From a virus, in the IMG/VR virus record IMGVR_UViG_3300045922_000411, positions 1 to 28,395 of that record: a DNA stretch of 28,395 nucleotides, one strand, 5' to 3'. Both the position numbers and the translations under genes were made by a program. This document shows positions 12,876 through 21,493 of the stretch, in pieces (within the stretch, counting starts at the first letter, position 1; each line of letters begins with the position of its first letter). Under the pieces are notes generated by a model. That model searched no databases. It was not told where the DNA came from and saw nothing but the letters and a program-made list of their open reading frames with translations.

Positions 12876-13310
12876 TTAGCTCGTGGTGAACTGGATGATG
12901 CCGTTCGTGTTGAACTGCAGGATGAGACTGTTGCCGTTGCTGATGGTCACGTTCGCCGGTGTGTTGTCGAGCAGGCAGTAGGCCACCAGCGGCTTCCCCG
13001 TCGGCGTGTCGTCGTAGATGATGGCGTAGCGGAACGTGCAGTTGCCGCCACTCGCGGTGATGGTCACGTCGTCAGCGTCGAACGTGGTAGTCAGGCCCGA
13101 GCGGGTGACCGTGACGTTCGCCAGCGTCGGCCGCGTGTAGTTGCTCGCTTCGTTCGAGCTAACATCCGCGATGACCGAGTGCCCCGACTGGTTCGGCGTG
13201 TATGCGCTGGTGACGAGAATGATCTTGAAGGTGTGGCCGTCCAGGTCGAGGTTGGCCTTGGCCACTCCCTCGACGAACGCGCCATACACTTTCCACGGGT
13301 CTGCTGGCAT
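12876..13310 (-). CDS. Beta-rich virion protein
   Basis: A 144-residue protein with KVYGAFVEGVAKANLDLDGH then TFKIILVTSAYTPN and a series of strands (TVTRSGLTTTFDADDVTITA, FRYAIIYDDTPTGKPLVAY). It matches the look of small phage tail-fibre or head-decoration proteins in which residues 1-50 describe an N-terminal strand-helix and the rest a beta-sandwich. GGGGAG lies before the ATG. Placement after the tail hub favours a tail-tip protein. Confidence 0.75.
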   Translation of the reverse strand: MPADPWKVYGAFVEGVAKANLDLDGHTFKIILVTSAYTPNQSGHSVIADVSSNEASNYTRPTLANVTVTRSGLTTTFDADDVTITASGGNCTFRYAIIYDDTPTGKPLVAYCLLDNTPANVTISNGNSLILQFNTNGIIQFTTS

Positions 13311-13319
13311 CTCTCTCCC

Positions 13320-14912
13320 CTATGCCACCGCAACATGTGGCGTTTGTAGTGTCGTTGACGTTGGGGCCGCGGCGTTCGAGCTGATCGCGAAGCTCCCCGC
13401 GGTCCACGTGTCGCCGCTGAACGATGTGCCGAGCGCACCGTTCGCCCGGTCGAAGGTGTCAAACACAATCTTGTCCAAATTCCGGTAGACGTAGCTCGGC
13501 ACCAGCGCCACCTGGCAGTTGAAGCTCTTTCCCGCCCAGTTCGGTGGCACCTGGTAGGTCAGGCTCTCGATGTACCATGTGTCGTCCACCCCTGAGACCG
13601 GGTCGGCGTACTTGATGAGGTCACCCAGTTCGGCGGTGAGCAGTTTCGGGATGGCCGAGCCCGTCGGCTGGAAGACGAGGTGCAACGTCGGCCACGGGTA
13701 GCGGCCCACGCGCAGCTCCTGGTAGGCGTAGTCGCGCAGCTTCTGCCCCGTGTCCCCGGCGAACGGCACATCGAACCGCAGCTCGCGCCCTGCCGGCAGC
13801 CCGTCCTGCGACAGGATGAACGCCGCCTCAGGCCGGTCGGCGAAGAACTCCGTCGGCTGCCCGCGAATCTGGAACTTGGTGACGTAGATGGTCGCCGTGT
13901 AGGTGTTGCGCAGCCTGAGCCGGAACCTGCCACCGCCGAGGTCCGTCACCGTGACCTCCAGGTTCGAGGTCCGGTCGGTACCGCTGCCGTTCTGGGCACT
14001 GTTGGCCAGGTAGTCCACCACCGCAACGGGCTGCGTGAGCGCCACGTAGACCGAGTTGGCCTGGAACACCCGCTCGTAAATTTCCCCCGCCGCCAGTGCC
14101 ATCGAGGTCGCCGGCTTGGTGAACATATTCTGGGAGAAGGCGAAGATCGGCGTGTCCGCCTGCCCGTTGATGAACTTGGTCCCCCTGGCCGAGACCGACG
14201 TCACCAGCTCCAGCGGGTTGTGCTCGATCTCAATCGACACCGGCACCACACCGCCAGCCACTCCCCACGTGTCGTCCACCTGCCGTCTGACCCGCGACGC
14301 CCGCGACTCAAACCTCACCCGCCCCTGCGCGTCGCACCACAGCATGCCGCCCATCTCGCTGGCCGCGACCGCCATCAGGGCACTGAGCGGCTCCTCGCCA
14401 ACGGCGAAGTGCATCGGCAGGCTCTGCACACCGGCGTCAACATGGCGGGCGCCGACGTCGATGCCGATCGCATCGAGGACGGCGTTGATAGCCTGCCCGG
14501 TGGTCCTGGTCGTGCTTGCCGTGACGTTGACCGCAGGCGCCGACCGCATCACCTCAAGCAGGTCGTCACAGTCCACCCGGCACATTGGGACCTGCCCAGC
14601 CGCCCAGTTCACGCTCCACGTCATGGCATAGCCAGTCCAGATGGTGTAGTCGGTGCCCTGGTACGTTGCCGTCAGGCGGATGGGCACGCCGGGCTCAAGC
14701 AGCCCGTACAGCGGGGAAGACATGTTTTGTGGGGTGAACCTGCCGTCCTGGTTGTTCAGCGCGAGCGACATGCTCGACGTCCGCGGTTTTCCATCACGCC
14801 CGACGCCCCGGCTGATGGTCACCCCGTGCCCCGGCATGGTCACCCATGGCGTCAGGTCGGTCGACCACGTGCCGTCCCGGTCGAAGTCCGCCTCAACCCG
14901 CCACGTAATCAT
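13320..14912 (-). CDS. Tail hub / minor tail protein
   Basis: A 530-residue protein. The N-terminus (TWRVEADFDRDGTWSTDLTP then a SMSLALNNQDGRFTPQN motif) is typical of siphovirus tail-tip or baseplate hub proteins; the middle contains AINAVLDAIGIDVGAR and LSALMAVAASEMGGMLWCDA, then an RVRFESRA strand, as in Gp37/gp27-like hub folds. The C-terminus (KIVFDTFDRANGALGTSFSG) looks like the start of a carbohydrate-binding beta-sandwich. Its ATG overlaps the tape-measure stop by one base (TGATG). It likely joins the tail tube to the tip and receptor-binding proteins. Confidence 0.83.
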   Translation of the reverse strand: MITWRVEADFDRDGTWSTDLTPWVTMPGHGVTISRGVGRDGKPRTSSMSLALNNQDGRFTPQNMSSPLYGLLEPGVPIRLTATYQGTDYTIWTGYAMTWSVNWAAGQVPMCRVDCDDLLEVMRSAPAVNVTASTTRTTGQAINAVLDAIGIDVGARHVDAGVQSLPMHFAVGEEPLSALMAVAASEMGGMLWCDAQGRVRFESRASRVRRQVDDTWGVAGGVVPVSIEIEHNPLELVTSVSARGTKFINGQADTPIFAFSQNMFTKPATSMALAAGEIYERVFQANSVYVALTQPVAVVDYLANSAQNGSGTDRTSNLEVTVTDLGGGRFRLRLRNTYTATIYVTKFQIRGQPTEFFADRPEAAFILSQDGLPAGRELRFDVPFAGDTGQKLRDYAYQELRVGRYPWPTLHLVFQPTGSAIPKLLTAELGDLIKYADPVSGVDDTWYIESLTYQVPPNWAGKSFNCQVALVPSYVYRNLDKIVFDTFDRANGALGTSFSGDTWTAGSFAISSNAAAPTSTTLQTPHVAVA

Positions 14913-17900
14913 CAGTACGCCCTCGCCATCTCGCCGATGACCACGTCAGCGATGGTCCTGCCATCAATCTGCACCGTGACCTGCGGCGGCCCACCCCACC
15001 AGCCGGCGCCCTGCATGGCAGCGGCGCGTTGCTGCGGAGTCCCGATTGACCCGGCCAGCCACGGCTCCACCCATGCCTTGGCCACCGGATCCCAGACGAG
15101 GTCCTTCCCAAACGCCCCCTTCGGCGGGCCGCCATTCATCCGCCAGTCGTATTCGCCGGCGGGCGTCAGGCCTTCAGGCATGACCGGCCCGGCGCCAGGA
15201 GTTCCCCACCCACCGCTTGGCGCGGTCATGGCGGCGGCGATGTCGCGCGCGAGCTGGGCAGCCGCCAAGTTTGAGACGCCATTGCCCTGGTAGAACCCCA
15301 CCTGCAGCTCGTGCAGCCGCTGCCCGAGGGCCACGCGGAGGGCGTCATTCCCGACCGCGGCAATGGCCTTGCTGAGGTCGCCGAACATCGCCTCGATGTC
15401 CGCGTCGCTCATGACCTTGCCCTTGTCGAGGTTGGTCATGAGCTTGTCGGCGAGCTTGAGCATCTTCTCGCTGACCAGCGAACCCGTGCCCTTGTTGCTC
15501 CCGAGCGGGTCGAGTTGACCCTTGATCTGGTTAGCCACATCAATGATGGCCGCATTGGCCACCCCCAGCCCCTGCTCCAGCTCGACCTGCATGGTGTGGA
15601 TGGCCTGCTGGATACTCATGCGCAGGGTGTCGTCCATCACGGCGCCAGCAGCTCTGCTAAGCTGCTCGAAGATGGCCATGATGTCCTCTTTGGACAGCTC
15701 GACGCCTTTTTCGAGGTTTGCGGTGAGCTCCTTTGAAATGCGCGCCATCGCCGCCCGCATCTCGTCGATGATGCCGACCGCGATGCCCTGGCCGATCGGT
15801 TTGCCGACCTCGTCTCGCGCCACCTTGGAGGGCGAGGAGATTTGGAGGGCACGCTTGATGGCATCCATGATGCCTGACGCAGCCTGGCCAACCCGGGAGT
15901 AGACCGATGGTGAGTTCAGCCCCTGTGCAACGCCCTCACCAATGGCCTGCCCCACCGCCTGCCCGCGCCACTGGGCGGTTTGCTCACTGGCCAAGGCCGC
16001 ATCCAGGAGCGCCTCACCCGCCTCACGGGTCGGCTGCATCTGCGAGTAAATGCCGTCGGCGATGCCATCCCCGATCGCCGTGCCGCTGCGAATGGCGAGC
16101 TGATACCACTCCTCCGGCGCCAAGTCGTCCCGCAACAGATCAAGCAGCTCCCGGAACCGCTTGGCATCTCCATCGGTCAACGCCCGGTAGGCCTCGCCGA
16201 CACGCCGCAGGATGTCGATCTGCTCCTCTTGCGTGCGGCCGGTCTGCTGCATCGCCTCAAGAAGCCCGGCATACCCCTCCGCCCCCATGGCTTTGACCAG
16301 CCACTGCTGCATCCCCTTGATGGCCTCGGCGTTTGACTCGTAGCCCTTGCGCTGGGCCTCAATGGCCTCAATCTGCGCCTCAAGGGTGGCCATATAGGCC
16401 TTCTCGGCCGCGGTCAGTGAATCCTTGCGTACCTCAAGGTCCTCGTACTGTTCTTTCAAAACCGCGAGCTGGAAGCCAAGCGCCTGGTACTCAGGGTTGG
16501 ACTCAGCAAACCGCTCGGCCAGTTTTTTCAACGCAGAGTCCAAACGGTCGGCTCCGCCGGCCGCCTCGATGTATGCCGCGCCGAGGTCCTTGTACGTCGG
16601 AACCGCCTCGGAGACCGCTCTAGCTGTCGCCTCCTGCTCCCTTCGGTGCTCCTTGAGGGCCTTGATCTGCGCCTCTTCGGACTGCAGCCATTCGCGCTGC
16701 TTGAATTCCTTCTCCTTCATGATGGCGACGATGTTCGTCTCGGCGTCGAACACCTTCTGCAGCTCGGGCGGAAGTTCCCGGTACGCCTCAGCAAGGACAA
16801 GTGCGTCCGCCCCCTGCTGCTTCATCCACTTGGCTAGCTCGGCAATGCTTGCTTTGGCCGATTCCGCGTTAGAGGCGGCCTCTTGTATTGCAGCGTTCCG
16901 CTCCCAAAGCGGCTTGGTTTGGCCAGCGACGTCGTTGAATGCGGCCTGCGCCTGCGTAAACGCAGCGGTCTTTTCCCTCAGTAGCCCCATCACCACCGAA
17001 AGCTGGTCGGCTCCTTTGCCGGCTGCCTCAAGTCGTGCCTCAATCTCCTTCAGCGCCTCGGCGGCGCGCTTCTGGCCGGCTACGTCGCCAAACAGCCAGT
17101 CCATCAGCCCGTGGCCGCTCGTCTTTTGCAGCAGCAGGTCGAGGCCGAGTGCAAGCGCCCCAATGCCGGCGGTGACCCCAGTCAACCCCGCCGAGAGCGT
17201 CAGAGTGCCTGCCCGCATGGCCTTAAATGCGTCGACCAGTGCCATCGTCGCTTTCGTGGCCGGCCCGATGGCAATGGTCAGCGCCCCCATGCCGAGCGCG
17301 AGTGCCTGCGTCGAGGATGGCAGCCCGCTCAGGACGTTGACCACCTGCGTGGCGCCACCAGCCACGTCGGTCAGCGCGGGGACGACCATGCTCCCGATGC
17401 CGATGGCCATCGTCTCCAGCGAGCCCTTGAGCTCTTCAACCTGGCCTTTGAGGTTACCCATCCGCTGCCTGGCGACCTCGGAGGCGTCCGTGTCGCGCAT
17501 CTTGTTGGAGAGCGCCTCGAACTCCTCGCCCGTCATGCGCATCAAGCCAGCAGCCGTGCGGTAGGCGTCGTTGCCGAAGATGGTCTTGAGGGCCACGGTC
17601 TGCTGCTGCTCGCTGAGCCCGCCCAGCTTGTCGTGCAGCTCCTGCACGATCTCTTTCATCGGCCTGAGCTGGCCCTGCGCGTTGTAGAAGCTCAGGCCAA
17701 GCTCCTCCATCGTCGCCTTGGCCTTCTCACTGTTGCCAGACAGCGACGTAAGGAACACCTTGAAGCTCGTGCCGGCGTCAGCGCCGGAGGAGAAGTACTG
17801 CGCGGTCGCGGCGATTGCGGCCGAAAAGTCCTGGAAGCTGACGCCCGCCGCCGCCGCCACGCCACCACCCTGGGCGATGGCCAACCCGAGGTCCTCAACC

Positions 17901-18427
17901 CCGAACCGGGAAACGTTCGCCGCCCCGGCCAGCCGGTTGACCACGTCCGTGAGGTCGCTGGTGCGCAGCTCCCACACGCTCATCGCCGTAGAGGCGATGT
18001 TGGCCGCGGTCACCAGGTCCGTTCCGCCCGCCGCAGCAAGGTCCGCCGCCGCCCGCGCCGCCCCGCCCATGATGTCGCGCGTGGCGATGCCGTTGGCGGC
18101 AAGCACCTCCATGGCGCCGGCCGCCTGAGAGGCCGAGAACATGGTCTCGGCGCCGATTTTCTTGGCCTCGTTGATGAGGCCGGACATCTCCTGCTTGGTG
18201 GCGCCCGCAACCGCGCCAACCTGGTCCATGGCGTGCTCGAAGTCCATCGCCGTCTTGACGGCCATAGCGAAGCCGCCAACACCAGCCGCGCCCAGTCCAA
18301 GCAGCGCGGTCTTGGCCGCGTTGCTCGCTGAGAACAGGCCGCCCTTGATCTCCTCGCCAAGGTCGCGGATTTCCTGGCGGGCCCCGCCAGTGTCGGCCTT
18401 GACAACAACCCGGACCTCGTTAGCCAT
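14912..18427 (-). CDS. Tail tape measure protein
   Basis: A 1171-residue protein, the longest gene here. The N-terminus has the tape-measure core (AMKTAMDFEHAMDQVGAVAG-like region near 60-80, then GAMEVLAANGIATRDIMGGA). A hydrophobic segment lies near 395-430 (LTLSAGLTGVTAGIGALALG), followed by long coiled-coil helices rich in Ala, Glu and Lys. At least two related helical segments occur near the C-terminus (KMLKLADKLMTNLDKGK and LTANLEKGVELSKEDIMAIF share the NLxKG..S..DI..MF pattern). It sets tail length and enters the host envelope. The ATG at 18427 has GGGGGTGAT upstream; a TTG two codons earlier is less likely. It overlaps the chaperone T frame by 8 bp. Confidence 0.93.
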   Translation of the reverse strand: MANEVRVVVKADTGGARQEIRDLGEEIKGGLFSASNAAKTALLGLGAAGVGGFAMAVKTAMDFEHAMDQVGAVAGATKQEMSGLINEAKKIGAETMFSASQAAGAMEVLAANGIATRDIMGGAARAAADLAAAGGTDLVTAANIASTAMSVWELRTSDLTDVVNRLAGAANVSRFGVEDLGLAIAQGGGVAAAAGVSFQDFSAAIAATAQYFSSGADAGTSFKVFLTSLSGNSEKAKATMEELGLSFYNAQGQLRPMKEIVQELHDKLGGLSEQQQTVALKTIFGNDAYRTAAGLMRMTGEEFEALSNKMRDTDASEVARQRMGNLKGQVEELKGSLETMAIGIGSMVVPALTDVAGGATQVVNVLSGLPSSTQALALGMGALTIAIGPATKATMALVDAFKAMRAGTLTLSAGLTGVTAGIGALALGLDLLLQKTSGHGLMDWLFGDVAGQKRAAEALKEIEARLEAAGKGADQLSVVMGLLREKTAAFTQAQAAFNDVAGQTKPLWERNAAIQEAASNAESAKASIAELAKWMKQQGADALVLAEAYRELPPELQKVFDAETNIVAIMKEKEFKQREWLQSEEAQIKALKEHRREQEATARAVSEAVPTYKDLGAAYIEAAGGADRLDSALKKLAERFAESNPEYQALGFQLAVLKEQYEDLEVRKDSLTAAEKAYMATLEAQIEAIEAQRKGYESNAEAIKGMQQWLVKAMGAEGYAGLLEAMQQTGRTQEEQIDILRRVGEAYRALTDGDAKRFRELLDLLRDDLAPEEWYQLAIRSGTAIGDGIADGIYSQMQPTREAGEALLDAALASEQTAQWRGQAVGQAIGEGVAQGLNSPSVYSRVGQAASGIMDAIKRALQISSPSKVARDEVGKPIGQGIAVGIIDEMRAAMARISKELTANLEKGVELSKEDIMAIFEQLSRAAGAVMDDTLRMSIQQAIHTMQVELEQGLGVANAAIIDVANQIKGQLDPLGSNKGTGSLVSEKMLKLADKLMTNLDKGKVMSDADIEAMFGDLSKAIAAVGNDALRVALGQRLHELQVGFYQGNGVSNLAAAQLARDIAAAMTAPSGGWGTPGAGPVMPEGLTPAGEYDWRMNGGPPKGAFGKDLVWDPVAKAWVEPWLAGSIGTPQQRAAAMQGAGWWGGPPQVTVQIDGRTIADVVIGEMARAY

Positions 18428-18674
18428 TGCCAATCACCCCCGCTTCTTCCAGCAGCGCCACATGCCGCAACACCCACGCCGGCGCCTCGGCCGCCGTGTC
18501 AGGCGTCCACGCGGGATACAGCCGGCAGAGCCTGTGCAGCATCATGGCCTCCTCTAGCTCGGGAGGGATGACGATAGGGCGGCCAGTGTCGGGATGGGTT
18601 CCGCCCGGGGCGGCTCGCCAGAGGGCGAGCTCCCGGGCGAGGTGGGGTCCACCCCGCTCACCGCCTGCCGCCAC
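18420..18674 (-). CDS. Tail assembly chaperone, T-frame (frameshift extension)
   Basis: An open frame overlapping the end of the preceding gene by 121 bp, in the -1 frame relative to it. The sequence after the overlap (PPELEEAMMLHRLCRLYPAW, AEAPAWVLRHVALLEEAGV) has normal protein composition, and no ribosome site precedes the GTG at 18674. This is the gpG/gpGT arrangement of siphoviruses, in which a fraction of ribosomes shift to make a fusion that loads the tape measure with tail-tube subunits. No canonical slippery heptamer was found; GGACCCC at 18644-18650 is only a partial match. The shift is inferred from layout. Confidence 0.75.
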   Translation of the reverse strand: MAAGGERGGPHLARELALWRAAPGGTHPDTGRPIVIPPELEEAMMLHRLCRLYPAWTPDTAAEAPAWVLRHVALLEEAGVIGNG

Positions 18675-18973
18675 TGCGGGATGAGACGGATGCAGAGGTC
18701 AGCGGGGAGCATGGTGAGCATGGCCTCAGCCGTGCACTCCACGGGCTCCCCGCCAACCTCGGCATTCCATGATGGTTTGACGGCCTCGAACCACTCGCGG
18801 AAGAGCAGCTCGAATGCCTCACCGCCGTCATCGTCGGCGTTGGCCACCTCTGCCGCCCGCCGCTGGATGCGGAAGAGCGCGCGGATGGGCACCGTCGCCG
18901 AGCAGCGGATTTCGAGGCCCTTGTACGAGCCGTCAAATTCGAGCACCACCTCTCGCGGCAGCTCGAAGCCCAT
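18554..18973 (-). CDS. Tail assembly chaperone, G-frame
   Basis: A 139-residue protein (MGFELPREVVLEFDGSYKGL...) with a beta-rich N-terminus and helices (FELLFREWFEAVKPSWNAEV, MLTMLPADLCIRLIPQWRQA), then a Pro/Ser-rich end inside the overlap with the T frame. Position between tail tube and tape measure, size and overlap match the gpG role. GGAG lies about 9 bases before the ATG. Confidence 0.83.
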   Translation of the reverse strand: MGFELPREVVLEFDGSYKGLEIRCSATVPIRALFRIQRRAAEVANADDDGGEAFELLFREWFEAVKPSWNAEVGGEPVECTAEAMLTMLPADLCIRLIPQWRQAVSGVDPTSPGSSPSGEPPRAEPIPTLAALSSSLPS

Positions 18974-18976
18974 CGC

Positions 18977-19390
18977 TTAGCTCCAGGCCGGGACGGTGCC
19001 GTCGGCGAGCTGGCCGGGCGCCGACCAGGTCAGGCCGCCGCCAGCTTCGCGGCTCATCGAGTAGTCGGTGAAGAGCACTTCCGCCGCGATGGTCTGGCCG
19101 CTGTGGGTGATGGTGACCGTCCGACCGACCTGGTTGGTCGCCAGCGTCCGGTAGTTCTTGAGCACGGCATGGCTCATGTTCGCCGCGTCGTTGAAGATGC
19201 CATTGAGCGTAACGCTGAAATCGGCGAGCAGGTGGATGCGCTCACGGGCCGACTTGTCCACGCCCGTGACGTCCTGCACGTCGCTCGGCATCGCCCACTG
19301 CAGATTGGTGATGTCGTTCGAGATGTTGCGCTGGGTACCGGCCGAGTCGTCGACCTGCACCGACAGCCCAAGCCCGCTTTCCTTAGCCAT
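18977..19390 (-). CDS. Tail tube protein (copy 1)
   Basis: A 137-residue protein with SGLGLSVQVDDSAGTQRNIS, VDKSARERIHLLADFSVTLN and a C-terminal SMSREAGGGLTWSAPGQLAD. The order (N-terminal strand, long loop with VTGVDKSARERI, core beta-barrel, REAGGGL turn) fits siphovirus major tail tube proteins of the gpV/TP901 group. The ATG has GGGAGG upstream. It directly precedes the chaperones, the usual position for the major tube protein, and shares its core pattern with the protein at 19775-20512. Confidence 0.85.
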   Translation of the reverse strand: MAKESGLGLSVQVDDSAGTQRNISNDITNLQWAMPSDVQDVTGVDKSARERIHLLADFSVTLNGIFNDAANMSHAVLKNYRTLATNQVGRTVTITHSGQTIAAEVLFTDYSMSREAGGGLTWSAPGQLADGTVPAWS

Positions 19391-19772
19391 TGATTAGCCT
19401 CCCTGCACGGTATGCACCGTCGTTGAACTCGTCCCGCCAGCTCTCCCAGCGGGGGTGTCGAATGAGCCGGCCGCGCCTCTGCTGGAGGTACTCCGGCTCC
19501 CGCTCGACAGGCACGCGATGCTCGCGGAAGCACCGCTGACCGGCCTCGAAGACGTACGCCTCCAGACCGGCCGCATGCCCAACATCCTCGCCACGGGCAA
19601 CCCGGTAGCGCCGGCCCGACCGCTGCGCCGCCATCCGCAGCTCCGGGTAACGCGAATGACTCGGGTCCAGGAGCGTCACCCATCCCTGCAGGTAGTGCAC
19701 GCAGTCGACCTCCTCGCACGTGGCTTCGCGCCAGTGCGTCGGAACCGGCCGCCGGATGGCGAATATCTCCAC
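19383..19772 (-). CDS. Hypothetical tail-module protein, 129 aa
   Basis: A GTG at 19772 preceded by GAGGTG opens a 129-residue basic protein with EATCEEVDCVHYLQGWVTLL and FEAGQRCFREHRVPVEREPE. Two Cys five residues apart near the start and a Cys-His region later could form a metal site, but no established motif applies. It lies between two tail-tube-like genes and overlaps the second by 8 bp. Family not recognised. Confidence 0.78.
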   Translation of the reverse strand: MEIFAIRRPVPTHWREATCEEVDCVHYLQGWVTLLDPSHSRYPELRMAAQRSGRRYRVARGEDVGHAAGLEAYVFEAGQRCFREHRVPVEREPEYLQQRRGRLIRHPRWESWRDEFNDGAYRAGRLING

Positions 19773-19774
19773 CG

Positions 19775-20512
19775 CTACACCTCAAGCGGTTCGCGGGTGA
19801 AGACCACCACGAACTTGAGCTGCGAGAACGTCCCCGTCGTCCGCACCCGCAGGTAGCGCTCAACCGCCGCCGTCTTGGATGCCGACTTCGCCACGTAGGC
19901 CCCCGGCGCCGTGAGCGACCCGAACGATGCCAGCGTGGCCCACGGGTCGCCGCCGCCGTCGTCCTGAGATTCCTCGATGAGCACCGTGGGGTTGCCCGAC
20001 GTGAGGCTGATGACCTGAAGATAAGCCGCCCACCCGGTCGACGTTCCCGCACCATTGTCCACCGAGGCGCCGGAGGTAGCGTTCGCGTCCGTTCGGATGC
20101 CCGGCGTGAGCTGGGTGCACCAGTCCAGGCCGTTGCGCCCGCTCAAGCACTGGACGGTGAACGTCAAACCACCCGCAGCTTCACGGCTCCAGTCGAAGTT
20201 CACCTGTCGGGCGACCATCGCGGCCGCGTGGTTGCCAAGCCCCTGCCCGCGGAGGTAGGTGACGATGCGCTCCTCCGGCGTGCGCGGAGTTTTGAGTGCT
20301 GTGAATACGGCGCCCGGGTCATCGCGCCAAAAGCCGGTGAACGAGATTTCTCCATCCGCCAGGCCGTAGATGCGTTCGCGCCCGCCGGACGAGATGGCCG
20401 TCACGTCGATTGCCTCGGAGCTCAGCCCGACCTTGCTGATAGCTCCCACGTCACCGCTCGCGTCATACCCGGCGACAAACAGCCGGTCGCCGATGCCACT
20501 CTGCTTACTCAC
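19775..20512 (-). CDS. Tail tube-like protein (copy 2, extended)
   Basis: The GTG at 20512 (SKQSGIGDRLFVAGYDASGD) has GGGGGAGG upstream; longer in-frame starts lie within the previous gene. The 245-residue product has the tube fold elements IDVTAISSGGRERIYGLADG and FDWSREAAGGLTFTVQCLSG, mirroring the other tube protein (VDKSARERIHLLAD; REAGGGLTWS), followed by an extra C-terminal domain (about 135-245) that looks like a beta-sandwich ending VERYLRVRTTGTFSQLKFVV. It may be a decorated tube protein or a minor tube/initiator protein. Confidence 0.8.
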   Translation of the reverse strand: MSKQSGIGDRLFVAGYDASGDVGAISKVGLSSEAIDVTAISSGGRERIYGLADGEISFTGFWRDDPGAVFTALKTPRTPEERIVTYLRGQGLGNHAAAMVARQVNFDWSREAAGGLTFTVQCLSGRNGLDWCTQLTPGIRTDANATSGASVDNGAGTSTGWAAYLQVISLTSGNPTVLIEESQDDGGGDPWATLASFGSLTAPGAYVAKSASKTAAVERYLRVRTTGTFSQLKFVVVFTREPLEV

Positions 20513-20993
20513 TGATGGCCTCCCCCTCGTAGTCGTCGATGAGCACGTCGAACAGGAGCTGGTGATACAGCGGCGCCGGCTGCCCCCCAACCGCCACCCC
20601 GTCCGCCAGCGGGGCGATGACCCGCGATGCCGGGGTCATCGTCAGCCGTGTGACCAGCCCACCGAGCGTCGAGTCTGCCCGCAGCGCCGTCTTGACCGCC
20701 CGCAGGGTGTCGGCCATCTCCACGTCCAGCCGCTTCGTCTCGCTCTGCGCCGAACGGGCCACCCACGCGAGGACCACGCCGAAACGGTGCGTGGTCATGA
20801 TGTTGGCCAGCGTCTCCTCCTCGGAGTCCTCGCCGTCCCACCACACGGCCGCCAGCCGCGAGACGTCCGGCGCCTGGAGGCCGACACCCGTGACAACCAC
20901 GTCAAAACGCTTCCGCCCGTACGGCCCCGTCTGCGCCGCCACGGCGTCCAACTTGGCCTTCAGCGCGTCGATGACATCCTCGATGTCAATCAC
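20505..20993 (-). CDS. Tail terminator-like protein
   Basis: A GTG at 20993 overlaps the previous stop as GTGA, with GGAGG upstream. The 162-residue product (IDIEDVIDALKAKLDAVAAQ, VVVTGVGLQAPDVSRLAAVW, TTHRFGVVLAWVARSAQSET) has the helix-strand order of gpU/Gp37-type tail terminator or tail completion proteins. Its place between the gp10-like protein and the tube genes agrees. Confidence 0.78.
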   Translation of the reverse strand: MIDIEDVIDALKAKLDAVAAQTGPYGRKRFDVVVTGVGLQAPDVSRLAAVWWDGEDSEEETLANIMTTHRFGVVLAWVARSAQSETKRLDVEMADTLRAVKTALRADSTLGGLVTRLTMTPASRVIAPLADGVAVGGQPAPLYHQLLFDVLIDDYEGEAISE

Positions 20994-21493
20994 GACAGCG
21001 CCTCCACGATGGGCGGAGCGAAGATGCCCTGCGCCTTGACCTTGTTGAGCGCGTAGATGGTCCGGGCGTAGAAGTCACTCGTCCTGCGCAGCCGGCGCCC
21101 TTTGCGCTCACCGAACGCCAGCCATGACCTTGTCGGGCGGTTGTTATGGCTCTCCAACACGCTCCGGTGCCAGATGCGGCGCTGACGTACTTTGCCTTTC
21201 TTTGTCGTATATGTCTCCATCCCGCCGCGCCGCACCGAGATAACCCCACCCCACACGTCAGTCGGCGTGATGAACACGTACCCGGCAGTCCCTTGTTTTC
21301 GCCGCTGGATGACCCGGATGCTCGAAATCGTCCGCCCGGTCCTGACCAGCTTGTAATTCAGCATCGAATACTTCATCGTCTCGGCGCCAATTTCACCGAG
21401 CGCCAGCAGCCCCTGGGCAACGGCATCGTGCATCCGCTTGCCGGCGTCTGGCTGAAAGAGCGGACCGGACACGTCGACCTTGACCAGGCTCAT
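20990..21493 (-). CDS. HK97 gp10-like head-tail completion protein
   Basis: The ATG at 21493 overlaps the preceding stop as ATGA; the in-frame extension further upstream was rejected. The 167-residue basic product (MSLVKVDVSGPLFQPDAGKR, AVAQGLLALGEIGAETMKYS, LVRTGRTISSIRVIQRRKQG) fits the gp10-like pattern, in which an amphipathic helix precedes a R/K-rich RTGRT...S strand. It likely joins head and tail. Confidence 0.82.
   Translation of the reverse strand: MSLVKVDVSGPLFQPDAGKRMHDAVAQGLLALGEIGAETMKYSMLNYKLVRTGRTISSIRVIQRRKQGTAGYVFITPTDVWGGVISVRRGGMETYTTKKGKVRQRRIWHRSVLESHNNRPTRSWLAFGERKGRRLRRTSDFYARTIYALNKVKAQGIFAPPIVEALS

Noticed and set aside
13680-15293. Plus-strand open frame of 537 codons
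   Set aside because: Antisense to the tail hub and tape measure genes; Arg/His-rich shadow sequence typical of high-GC genomes.
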